A stretch of 18,114 nucleotides of DNA from Nitrospirota bacterium (GTDB taxonomy: Bacteria > Nitrospirota > Thermodesulfovibrionia > JACRGW01): the NCBI GenBank assembly GCA_016212195.1, contig JACRGW010000090.1:1-18114 (forward strand). Direction: 5' to 3'. The first letter of the stretch is position 1. The number at the start of each line of letters is the position of its first letter. Below are positions 1-5,375 of this stretch, one piece after another. Made by a program: the position numbers and the translations under genes. The notes beneath the pieces are model-generated. The model saw nothing but the letters and a program-made list of their open reading frames with translations. It did not search any database and was not told the DNA's origin.

Positions 1-73
1 GCACCCCGAGTTTGTCCCTGACTTTGTTGGGCAGAGTTATCTGGCCTTTGGATGTCACTTTTGCGACTATCAT
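1..73 (-). CDS. AbrB/SpoVT/MazE-type antitoxin or regulator, N-terminal part only
   Basis: Only the first 24 codons are inside the window; the rest lies beyond base 1. They read MIVAKVTSKGQITLPNKVRD and then KLGV, the classic swapped-hairpin AbrB DNA-binding start (K-V-T-S-K-G-Q-I-T-L-P, then V-R-D-K-L-G). Proteins of this family are either the antitoxins of MazF or VapC (PIN-domain) toxins or stand-alone transition-state regulators; which applies here depends on the gene beyond the left edge. The ATG start is supported by a GGGAGG Shine-Dalgarno at 79-84, five bases upstream. Promoter and repeated operator-like sites lie directly in front, as expected for an autoregulated antitoxin. The family call is secure; the antitoxin role is inference. 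Confidence 0.85.
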   Translation of the reverse strand, partial: MIVAKVTSKGQITLPNKVRDKLGV

Positions 74-139
74 CGCTGCCTCCCGGTAAGGAACTATTTT
101 CCTTACTTTTAGTGTAAGGAAATGATCACCTCCTGTCAA
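74..139 (-). promoter_or_regulatory. Promoter with overlapping repeated operator for the AbrB-type gene
   Basis: Read on the minus strand there is a perfect -35 TTGACA (139-134), a 17-base spacer and a -10-like TACACT (116-111). An 8-base word, TTCCTTAC, occurs three times: 121-114, inverted as GTAAGGAA at 106-99, and again at 93-86. The spacings are 7 and 5 bases, so two overlapping dyads are formed. The first copy overlaps the -10 box and the last ends just before the Shine-Dalgarno. AbrB-fold antitoxins typically bind such palindromes to repress their own operon. Boxes and repeats are seen in the sequence; the regulatory role is inferred. Confidence 0.7.
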
Positions 140-201
140 GGCTTATCCCAGATTGCCCCTGCAACGAAATGTGCAGTGCGGTGTGCTTTCTGTAATTTTC
201 G

Positions 202-218
202 TTGACAGAAATTGTCAA
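202..218 (+). promoter_or_regulatory. Dyad TTGACA-N5-TGTCAA overlapping a possible -35 box
   Basis: A perfect 6-bp inverted repeat with a 5-base spacer sits 60 bases before the small ORF at 279. Its left arm is also a consensus -35 hexamer. A matching -10 is weak (TAGTTT at 225-230 with a 17-base spacer). It could be an operator/promoter for the small ORF or a short hairpin. Apart from this and the small ORF I see nothing convincing between 140 and 460. Confidence 0.35.
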
Positions 219-278
219 AAGTGATAGTTTTTTAACCAGAACTCAATATAGCAGATAAACGAAAAGGAGGTTGCCATA

Positions 279-413
279 ATGTTTAACTCTTCTTTTATTA
301 TTGCTTTAACGATAGTCGCTTCACTGTTCATTTTTTTTTCGCTATCAGAAGGGGCAAGGAAAAACCGTAGTTCACGGCGGGCAAACGCCTGCGTTGATTC
401 CAATGGCGGTTGA
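279..413 (+). CDS. Possible small single-membrane-segment peptide (44 aa), perhaps frame-interrupted
   Basis: I do not recognise this protein. An ATG at 279 is preceded by a near-perfect Shine-Dalgarno, AAAGGAGG at 263-270, eight bases upstream. The first 23 residues (MFNSSFIIAL, then TIVASLFIFFSLS) form one hydrophobic helix like a signal peptide or membrane anchor, followed by a short basic tail with RKNRSSRR. The ORF runs through a T9 tract (331-339). Removing one T there would switch to an open frame that continues to 459 and give a 59-residue protein. It may therefore be a genuine microprotein, a type I-toxin-like hydrophobic peptide, or a decayed gene. The ribosome-binding site is the best evidence that something is translated. 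Confidence 0.35.
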   Translation: MFNSSFIIALTIVASLFIFFSLSEGARKNRSSRRANACVDSNGG

Positions 414-459
414 ATTAAAGAAACTGATCGAAATGGTGGGGCTTGCTGTTAAGAATTAA
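340..459 (+). other. Open frame that would continue the small ORF after a one-base shift
   Basis: In the frame offset by one base from the ORF at 279, the sequence is open from 316 to a TAA at 457-459. It reads protein-like after the T9 tract: YQKGQGKTVVHGGQTPALIP, then MAVELKKLIEMVG and a short end. It has no start codon or ribosome-binding site of its own that I can see. It could be the real C-terminus of the 279 gene if one T is surplus through mutation, sequencing error or slippage, or the residue of an unrelated gene. I do not recognise the family. Confidence 0.25.
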
Positions 460-461
460 TC

Positions 462-517
462 GTAACGGTTATATTTAATTCCCTTCCCTGCCCTTCTCAG
501 GTACAAAAGAGCAAAAG
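462..517 (+). repeat. Direct repeat, left copy, flanking the toxin-antitoxin pair
   Basis: This 56-bp stretch recurs at 1087-1142 at an offset of 625 bases with about six differences. The shared core includes CGGTT-N-TATTTAATT and CCTTCCCTGCCCTTCTCA, followed by GTACAAAAG. A shorter related word, ACAGTTCTAT, follows each copy (530-539 and 1165-1174). The pair brackets the antitoxin and toxin genes, which suggests that the cassette arrived or was duplicated as a unit, or lies between two copies of a dispersed element. The repeat is seen directly; its origin is inferred. Confidence 0.75.
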
Positions 518-578
518 CGCCAAAGTCACACAGTTCTATCTGATACATTGTCTCTCGGAACTTTCTTTTTCACTTATC

Positions 579-607
579 TTGACATCCACAAGAATAATAA
601 GTATCAT
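579..607 (+). promoter_or_regulatory. Probable promoter of the toxin-antitoxin pair
   Basis: TTGACA at 579-584 and TATCAT at 602-607 are separated by the ideal 17 bases, a near-consensus sigma-70 arrangement. The expected transcription start, about 613-615, coincides with the ATG at 614. The message may therefore be leaderless, which would explain why no Shine-Dalgarno precedes the antitoxin start. Confidence 0.55.
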
Positions 608-613
608 CTACCT

Positions 614-811
614 ATGAAAAGTCACACTCAATACATAACCGACGAAAAGGGAAGAAAGAAGGCTGTTATCTTAGATATCAAGGAATACAAAAAGCTTCTC
701 CATGCCCTTGAGGATATCGAGGATAAAAAAGCCTTCTTATCGGTTGTCCGAGAAACATCCGTCCCATATTCGGAAATTGAATCGCGCTTAAAAAAGTCCA
801 AACGCTTCTGA
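614..811 (+). CDS. Type II antitoxin, Phd/YefM-like
   Basis: A 65-residue acidic/basic small protein with the pattern Q-Y-I-T-D-E-K-G-R-K-K-A-V-I-L-D, then I-K-E-Y-K-K-L-L. This is the usual N-terminal half of Phd/YefM-family antitoxins, which bind promoter DNA and neutralise the partner through a C-terminal helix. Its stop codon overlaps the toxin ATG (TGATG at 809-813), so the two are translationally coupled. I chose ATG 614 over a TTG 22 codons upstream (548). The family similarity starts just after this ATG, and the promoter hexamers would lie inside the longer version. A RelB-like classification is the alternative; the antitoxin role is fairly sure from the pairing. Confidence 0.8.
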   Translation: MKSHTQYITDEKGRKKAVILDIKEYKKLLHALEDIEDKKAFLSVVRETSVPYSEIESRLKKSKRF

Positions 812-1062
812 TGTACGTTCTCCTCGCCAAACCGACGGTTGAAAAGGATCTGCGTTCTGTTCATCCAGAGGACCTCGCTGTTCTTAATCATAAAATCAAA
901 TCGCTCGCCGCAGAGCCTCGACAGCACCAAACTGAGAAACTTAAAGGTGTTGACGGGTACAGGCTTCGAGTCGGAAAATATCGAATCATCTATAACATAG
1001 ACGACCAGTCGAAAACCGTAACCATTCACCGCGTGTTGTACCGGAAAGAAGCTTACCGCTGA
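811..1062 (+). CDS. Type II toxin, RelE/ParE family
   Basis: An 83-residue protein with the full RelE/ParE pattern: an N-terminal strand, a helical hairpin (about residues 9-33), P-R-Q-H-Q-T-E-K-L-K-G, then Y-R-L-R-V-G-K-Y-R-I-I-Y and the basic end H-R-V-L-Y-R-K-E-A-Y-R. RelE members cleave mRNA in the ribosomal A site, whereas ParE members poison gyrase; the core Arg/Lys and terminal Tyr-Arg favour the RelE/YoeB-like side, but I cannot decide this by eye. It overlaps the antitoxin stop by one base and is complete. No clear terminator follows. Length and pairing are typical of a functional module. Confidence 0.88.
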   Translation: MYVLLAKPTVEKDLRSVHPEDLAVLNHKIKSLAAEPRQHQTEKLKGVDGYRLRVGKYRIIYNIDDQSKTVTIHRVLYRKEAYR

Positions 1063-1086
1063 CCGCCCCTTGAACCTTAATTTGTT

Positions 1087-1142
1087 GTGACGGTTCTATT
1101 TAATTTCCTTCCCTGCCCTTCTCAAGTACAAAAGTTCAAAAG
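1087..1142 (+). repeat. Direct repeat, right copy, flanking the toxin-antitoxin pair
   Basis: This is the second copy of the element at 462-517, starting 25 bases after the toxin stop codon. It is followed at 1161-1176 by TGGGACAGTTCTATTT, a further degenerate version of the repeat's first half. Sequences of the form GGGACAGTTCTATTTAA are, from memory, common in genomes with REP-associated (Y1) transposases, but no transposase is present here. The rest of the 1063-1397 gap holds the small minus-strand ORF and the dyad listed separately. Confidence 0.7.
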
Positions 1143-1174
1143 TTCAATAGGGAAATTAATTGGGACAGTTCTAT

Positions 1175-1303
1175 TTAACTCCACGATATTTTTGCCTCGC
1201 GAATATTTTCTTTAATATAGTTCTTAATATAACTTTTCCATTTTGAGAGAAGCTTGTCAAGATAAGATACAGCCTTTCTCAAGGTCTTCCTGACGACACT
1301 CAT
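1175..1303 (-). CDS. Small basic ORF of 42 aa, uncertain
   Basis: An ATG at 1303 opens a 42-codon frame ending TAA at 1177-1175. It encodes a highly basic, mostly helical peptide beginning M-S-V-V-R-K-T-L-R-K with the middle L-L-S-K-W-K-S-Y-I-K-N-Y. I do not recognise it. No good Shine-Dalgarno precedes the ATG, and the stop codon falls inside the degenerate repeat word at 1165-1177. The composition is protein-like, but the ORF is short enough to occur by chance. It may be a remnant of a gene displaced by the repeat-flanked cassette. Confidence 0.25.
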   Translation of the reverse strand: MSVVRKTLRKAVSYLDKLLSKWKSYIKNYIKENIREAKISWS

Positions 1304-1316
1304 GATTAGCTACATT

Positions 1317-1355
1317 TTAACTACATTTATTAATATTTATCGATATTGTAGTTAA
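1317..1355. promoter_or_regulatory. Perfect 9-bp dyad TTAACTACA-N21-TGTAGTTAA
   Basis: Perfect 9-base arms lie at 1317-1325 and 1347-1355, separated by 21 AT-rich bases. It lies 43 bases downstream of the end of the long minus-strand gene run. It could serve as a weak transcription end or processing hairpin, but no T-run follows the stem in the minus-strand direction, so it is not a canonical intrinsic terminator. An operator for the neighbouring small ORF is equally possible. Confidence 0.35.
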
Positions 1356-1397
1356 TTGCCATAGAAACATTGGCTAAAGGAGAAACTGGAGGAAGTA

Positions 1398-1898
1398 CTA
1401 AAGCTTCTCGAGGGCCTTGAGTTTTAGTTTCTGCCTTTTATTCGGCTGTCTTGGATTTCCTTTTTTGTGATACTTTATATAGTCTTCTTCATCCTGAATT
1501 TGATTCAAGACATCTAAAGACCTCTTCTGGATTGATGACTCTAATTTCCTTTCAAACTCTTGAGAGCCTACTGATGCATAGCCCATACTCCAGGCAAAAT
1601 CTGCTACCTCCCTATCAGAGGTAATCACTATCCATGCCCTCTCTTTTTCCTTCAGTATTCGCTCTATTACAGCATCCGCCTTCTCTCCAAGTCTTGAGTA
1701 AATTACAGTAACCCTGCCATGCTCGAATCTAGTCTCGAAAGGTTCGCCTTCCTTCCACCCATCAAAGACGATAGTTAGATCATGCCCTTTTATATCACAG
1801 TAATTTCCAAGACTGTCTATGAGACTCTCTCTCGCCTTTTCAAGGTTCTTATGGAAAATACCGAGGAGATTATATCCGTCAACTAAGACACTGGCCAT
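1398..1898 (-). CDS. NYN-domain protein, YacP/Rae1-like putative ribonuclease
   Basis: The 166 residues match the YacP branch of the NYN domain (PIN-like fold): V-D-G-Y-N-L-L-G at 6-13, I-V-F-D-G-W at 43-48, E-K-A-D-A-V-I at 72-78 and I-T-S-D-R-E-V-A at 92-99. The acidic residues D7, D46, D75 and D95 are those expected to hold the metal ion for RNA cleavage. The last 25 residues are very basic (K-R-Q-K-L-K-L-K), plausibly for RNA or ribosome binding. Bacillus YacP/Rae1 is a ribosome-associated endoribonuclease; a similar role here is inference. It is the last gene of the minus-strand run, 43 bases after the methyltransferase gene, with heptamer repeats in that gap. No clear Shine-Dalgarno precedes its ATG. 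A function in polysaccharide synthesis is not expected, so it may simply be read through from the sugar operon. Confidence 0.85.
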   Translation of the reverse strand: MASVLVDGYNLLGIFHKNLEKARESLIDSLGNYCDIKGHDLTIVFDGWKEGEPFETRFEHGRVTVIYSRLGEKADAVIERILKEKERAWIVITSDREVADFAWSMGYASVGSQEFERKLESSIQKRSLDVLNQIQDEEDYIKYHKKGNPRQPNKRQKLKLKALEKL

Positions 1899-1910
1899 AT
1901 ATTATAACTT

Positions 1911-1938
1911 CTGTGAACGGTGAACAGTGAACTGTAAA
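1911..1938. repeat. Heptanucleotide tandem repeat, 4 units (intergenic)
   Basis: Four consecutive degenerate 7-mers on the plus strand: CTGTGAA, CGGTGAA, CAGTGAA, CTGTAAA. They fill most of the gap between the methyltransferase stop (1942) and the NYN start (1898). They belong to the same pattern as the arrays at 5341 and 6373. Confidence 0.7.
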
Positions 1939-1941
1939 CTC

Positions 1942-3285
1942 TTATTTTTTACCTATAACCGCATATTCCTGATAGCCGTAGAGGAGCTCATTCAACCTGT
2001 TTATATTATTATTGACTATATTCAGAAAGGCATCTTCAAATTTCTTCAGCTTATGGAAGAAATCCACCTGCTGTAACTTCATCTCTTCGGGGTATGGTGA
2101 GGTATATTTTATTTCTACATTCCTGAATCCTGCCATCTCTATAAGAAAGACCAGTGCCTGTGGATGGATGGGCTTTATATGGGTAAGATCGAGATAGAAA
2201 GGACCTGAAAAGGTAGTCAGGCATAAGGGATTGATCGTCTCTGCGATAAAGGTTGCGCCTGTTTTTAGCTTACTGTGGGTCAGCCTTATTATCTCAATAA
2301 GATCTTCTGTCTCAAGATGCTCAACAACCTGAGCGGCAAATACTCCACCGAGGGAATCATCTTCTAATGATCTCAGATGATCCACCCCGTCTCCTTTTAT
2401 CACCTTAAGCCCTTTCTCCTTACATAGGGAAACCATAATCTCATTCGTATCGATCCCATAGGAGTCTATACCTCCTTCCCTAAGGAGTTCCAGGAACTCA
2501 CCCCTACCACATCCTATATCCAATACCTTCTCGCTACCTTTAAGATAATCGATATAAATCCTCTGCTTCTCCTTAACATCCTCCTTCGAACCCCTGTATC
2601 TTTCCTCAAAAAGGAGATAGCTCTTATCATCAAGATGAAATGAGGGGGCCTCGGTTTTAAGTTTTGTATCCTGCATCCTGTATCTTGTATCCTGTATCCT
2701 GTTTATGCCTGTGAGAACTTCTTCTAATTTCCTCTGCTGTATGTTGAATGAATCGAGGATATTGAGATGACTTTTATAAAGCTCGTTATGACTCTTGATC
2801 GTGTCGAGGTACTTTATCCCCAGTTCCTCATAACTACCCATAAGGTCTTTAATGTTATCCCTTATTGATTGGAGGGATGGGTTCAGATAATTAATGAGGA
2901 CTGTCATGAGCTTAACAAGGTGCTGGTTCAGTTCCTTCTGTCCCTGAAGCATAACCTTAAATACAGGCCTTGAGAAAGCCCTGATTATTTTTTTTGCGAG
3001 GACGATTAACTTCCCTATATAAGGCCTGTGCGAGGTGATCTCTCTGTCAACTGTTGGATCCCATATCTGGTTTATGATGCCTATCAGTTCATCCATCTTC
3101 TCCTTGACATCCCTCATAAGGGCGGCACTATGTTCCAGGAATTCCTTCCCTTCATCCCTTGTATAGAAACCTTCCTCTTGCTTTCTCTTAATCTCCTTTC
3201 TGAGGTGCTCCATTATATCGTTTACCGATAGGGTCTTACCTTTTGGTCTCATCCCTGTCCTGAGATTCTTCGAAGGATCTATCAT
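1942..3285 (-). CDS. Coiled-coil SAM-dependent methyltransferase, candidate O-polysaccharide chain terminator
   Basis: The 447 residues fall into two halves. Residues 1-195 are helical and charged with heptad-like spacing, including a basic amphipathic stretch around 88-115 (K-L-I-V-L-A-K-K-I-I-R-A-F). Residues 220-447 are a class I methyltransferase: motif I V-L-D-I-G-C-G-R-G-E-F-L at 254-265, the acidic ribose-binding G-I-D-T-N at 277-281, and V-V-E-H-L-E at 320-325. The halves are joined by a linker encoded by heptamer repeats (about 196-211). Its ATG directly follows the wzt stop (TGA-ATG, no gap). In E. coli O8/O9, WbdD caps the growing chain by methylation (plus phosphorylation in O9), and its coiled coil sets chain length. 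This protein has the methyltransferase and the coiled-coil part but no kinase domain, so a methyl-only cap is likely. The methyltransferase call is secure; the terminator role comes from context. Confidence 0.82.
   Translation of the reverse strand: MIDPSKNLRTGMRPKGKTLSVNDIMEHLRKEIKRKQEEGFYTRDEGKEFLEHSAALMRDVKEKMDELIGIINQIWDPTVDREITSHRPYIGKLIVLAKKIIRAFSRPVFKVMLQGQKELNQHLVKLMTVLINYLNPSLQSIRDNIKDLMGSYEELGIKYLDTIKSHNELYKSHLNILDSFNIQQRKLEEVLTGINRIQDTRYRMQDTKLKTEAPSFHLDDKSYLLFEERYRGSKEDVKEKQRIYIDYLKGSEKVLDIGCGRGEFLELLREGGIDSYGIDTNEIMVSLCKEKGLKVIKGDGVDHLRSLEDDSLGGVFAAQVVEHLETEDLIEIIRLTHSKLKTGATFIAETINPLCLTTFSGPFYLDLTHIKPIHPQALVFLIEMAGFRNVEIKYTSPYPEEMKLQQVDFFHKLKKFEDAFLNIVNNNINRLNELLYGYQEYAVIGKK
2658..2699. 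repeat. Heptanucleotide tandem repeat, 5-6 units, inside the methyltransferase gene
   Basis: On the plus strand 2665-2699 reads as five 7-mers: TGTATCC, TGCATCC, TGTATCT, TGTATCC, TGTATCC. A sixth, more degenerate unit (AAGTTTT) precedes them. Six units make 42 bases, or 14 codons, so the frame is kept. The encoded stretch is R-I-Q-D-T-R-Y-R-M-Q-D-T-K and sits exactly at the junction of the coiled-coil and catalytic halves. Confidence 0.75.
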
Positions 3286-4527
3286 TCATACCTCATCACT
3301 AATCATCGACCAGCTATGATCTGGTCTGTAAATCCCTATGTCTTTAACCTTAGACCTGATGATAAAGGAATAAAGTCTGCTCTGATAATCGTAAGGCAGT
3401 CCGTCCCTTTTATGTACAGCTACATCGAGGAGGTAGGATCCTTCGACAAGGTTAGCCTTCTCGATAGAAAAGACAGCATTTCCTATTCCCTCTATAGCAT
3501 CAATCGAAAAACCATCAATTGCTGTATTCGTCCCGTATACGCATACACCATCATCCCTAAAGATGCCTATACCGAATACAGGATCTTCTATCCTTTTATT
3601 CGCCTTATAGTTAAGAACTATTTTTATGGGTTCCCCATATTCAAAGAGGTATTTTTCCTTTTTGTTACCATCTGTAAGTTTAACGCCTGTTATCTCTACC
3701 TCTTTCGTCCCCCACCTGTTAGGGCTATCTTTCCTTAGTTCATCCAGAGCTCTCTGATGGTTTTCAAAGGCCCTCTCTTCTTCAAAACTTGCAACATAAT
3801 CAGTATATTTATCTATAACCATCCTTGGGAGACCGCTTGCCTTTAAAACGCCATTCGCAAGCCAGATTACCTCATCACATAATCTCTCAACAGAGCCAAG
3901 GTCATGGGATACAAAAACCAGAGTTTTCCCCCTTCTTTTAAATTCATTTATCTTGTTAAGGCATTTATGCTGAAACTCCTCGTCACCCACTGCCAGTATT
4001 TCATCTATGAGCAATATATCCGGATCAACATTTATAGCGATGGCAAATCCGAGCCTCATATACATACCTGAGGAATAGGTTTTAACAGGACTGTCAATAA
4101 AATCCTCCAGTCCTGCAAACTTTACTATATTGTTGAATCTATCCTGGATTTCCTTCTTTGAAAGTCCAAGGATAATACCATTTATAAAGATATTTTCCCT
4201 TCCACTGAGTTCAGGATGAAATCCTGCTCCCAATTCTATGAGGGCTGATATCCTTCCGTTTATTCTGATATTCCCTGTGGTAGGTCCCATGATACCTGCT
4301 AAAAGCTTCAGGAGTGTGCTTTTACCAGACCCATTACTCCCTATTATCCCTACCATCTTACCATTGGGAATGGCAAAACTTATATCTCTGAGGGCCCAGA
4401 AGATTTCTGTTTCAAAGGTGTCTTTCCTGAAGATTCCCCTTACAAATAGATCTTTAATGGTAGAGATTTCCTTATTAGTGTATTTTCTGAATTTCTTTGA
4501 TACTTTATCAATCTGAATCGCAACCAT
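3286..4527 (-). CDS. wzt: O-antigen ABC transporter ATPase Wzt with C-terminal glycan-binding domain
   Basis: A 413-residue ATPase that drives export of a finished polysaccharide chain through the Wzm channel. The nucleotide-binding domain occupies about residues 1-250: Walker A G-S-N-G-S-G-K-S-T at 63-71, signature Y-S-S-G-M at 151-155, Walker B I-L-L-I-D-E at 171-176 and the switch His208. The remaining ~140 residues match the extra Wzt C-terminal beta-sandwich, which in E. coli O8/O9 recognises the terminal modification of the chain. That pairs with the capping methyltransferase directly downstream. I chose ATG 4527, which has an AGGA Shine-Dalgarno seven bases upstream. An in-frame TTG ten codons earlier (4557) would add residues encoded by a repeated motif. 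Wzm lies immediately upstream in the operon. Confidence 0.93.
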   Translation of the reverse strand: MVAIQIDKVSKKFRKYTNKEISTIKDLFVRGIFRKDTFETEIFWALRDISFAIPNGKMVGIIGSNGSGKSTLLKLLAGIMGPTTGNIRINGRISALIELGAGFHPELSGRENIFINGIILGLSKKEIQDRFNNIVKFAGLEDFIDSPVKTYSSGMYMRLGFAIAINVDPDILLIDEILAVGDEEFQHKCLNKINEFKRRGKTLVFVSHDLGSVERLCDEVIWLANGVLKASGLPRMVIDKYTDYVASFEEERAFENHQRALDELRKDSPNRWGTKEVEITGVKLTDGNKKEKYLFEYGEPIKIVLNYKANKRIEDPVFGIGIFRDDGVCVYGTNTAIDGFSIDAIEGIGNAVFSIEKANLVEGSYLLDVAVHKRDGLPYDYQSRLYSFIIRSKVKDIGIYRPDHSWSMISDEV

Positions 4528-4534
4528 TATAGCA

Positions 4535-4552
4535 TCCTGAGCCTGTCGATGG
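4535..4552. repeat. Copy of a dispersed CCTGAGCCTGTCGA-type motif at the wzm-wzt junction
   Basis: The plus strand reads TCCTGAGCCTGTCGATGG. From memory, motifs close to TCCTGAGCCTGTCGAAGG are highly repeated in several bacterial phyla. Here it fills the short gap between the wzm stop (4554) and the wzt ATG (4527). Read on the minus strand, its CAGGA supplies the wzt ribosome-binding site. Membership of a repeat family in this genome cannot be shown from a single copy. Confidence 0.35.
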
Positions 4553-4553
4553 A

Positions 4554-5333
4554 TCAAACCTCTTCGGCAAAGGTGTCCCTGAACTTATTAAAGACTGAAT
4601 AACCTATAAAGAATACCAGTATGGAAATAAAGACGAGATAGCTAAGTCCAATAACATTTGGTAATCTTCCGTTGAAGAGTATATCCTGGTAAGACGTCAC
4701 CAGTGGGAAAAGGGGATTAAGTATTAAAAAAAAATCCCTGTATTTTTCAGGAATAAAGGTCACTGGATAAAGGATTGGGGTAAGGAAAAAGGCGAGCATA
4801 AGGAGATTATTAAGTATCTGTTCTATATCTTTCAGGTGCACATTCAAGGCAGATAAGAAAAATGTGAGCCCTGTTGTGAGAATAAACTGGATCACTAAAA
4901 GGATTGGAAAAAGAAGAATAGATAGTGATATCGGTATCTTAAAAATTAAAAGAAAAAGAAAAAGGATCGGTAGACTTAGGAGGAAATTTATCATATTGGA
5001 GAGGACTGCCACTACAGGAAGAATCTCGGCAGGGAAGACCACCTTCTTTATGAGATGTCCTCCATCTCTGATAGACGCCGCACCATGTATTATAGATGTA
5101 GAAAACCACAGCCATGGAAGAAGCCCGCAGAAAAGAAATGCAGGATAGCCTTCCATGGGGTTCCTCATATAAACAGAAAATACAAGAGTATAGACAACCA
5201 TGAGAAAAAGGGGGTTTAAAAAAGACCATAAGAAACCAAGGAAGGAACCCCTGTATCTCGATTTCAGCTCCCTCAACACGAGGGTCTGTATAAGGACCCT
5301 GTACCTGAATACTTCAAAAATACTTCTGAACAT
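4554..5333 (-). CDS. wzm: O-antigen ABC transporter permease Wzm
   Basis: This 259-residue ABC-2 type integral membrane protein is the channel half of the polysaccharide exporter and moves undecaprenyl-linked O-chains across the inner membrane. The N-terminus has the family's amphipathic gate region, L-R-E-L-K-S-R-Y-R-G-S-F-L-G-F-L-W, followed by about six hydrophobic segments. These include residues near 35-55, 110-130 and 140-165, and F-L-T-P-I-L-Y-P near 184-191. Length is normal for Wzm. It lies directly before wzt on the minus strand. The ATG at 5333 has only a weak AGAGA ribosome-binding site, and a heptamer array fills the 40 bases in front. It would work with Wzt in the inner membrane. 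Confidence 0.93.
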   Translation of the reverse strand: MFRSIFEVFRYRVLIQTLVLRELKSRYRGSFLGFLWSFLNPLFLMVVYTLVFSVYMRNPMEGYPAFLFCGLLPWLWFSTSIIHGAASIRDGGHLIKKVVFPAEILPVVAVLSNMINFLLSLPILFLFLLIFKIPISLSILLFPILLVIQFILTTGLTFFLSALNVHLKDIEQILNNLLMLAFFLTPILYPVTFIPEKYRDFFLILNPLFPLVTSYQDILFNGRLPNVIGLSYLVFISILVFFIGYSVFNKFRDTFAEEV

Positions 5334-5340
5334 TATCTCT

Positions 5341-5375
5341 TTGGACCCAAGACTCTGGACTCAAGACTCCAGACT
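5341..5375. repeat. Heptanucleotide tandem repeat, 5 units (gmd-wzm gap)
   Basis: On the plus strand it reads TTGGACC, CAAGACT, CTGGACT, CAAGACT, CCAGACT. The array fills the whole gap between gmd and wzm and its last unit overlaps the gmd stop codon (5374-5376). It shares the RACTC core with the array at 6373-6393. Confidence 0.75.

Noticed and set aside
124..135. GATCACCTCCT, identical to the 3' end of 16S rRNA
   Set aside because: No rRNA sequence extends from it. It is simply the complement of a Shine-Dalgarno-like word in the promoter spacer and precedes only a six-codon frame.
215..403. 62-codon minus-strand ORF opposite the small hydrophobic ORF
   Set aside because: It has no ribosome-binding site and no recognisable pattern, and the plus-strand ORF has a much better start signal.
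628..1029. 133-codon minus-strand ORF across the toxin-antitoxin genes
   Set aside because: It is a frame shadow; the plus-strand frames are clear Phd/YefM and RelE family members.
4864..5229. Overlapping ORFs on both strands within wzm
   Set aside because: The wzm frame has a complete family match; the others are low-complexity shadows.
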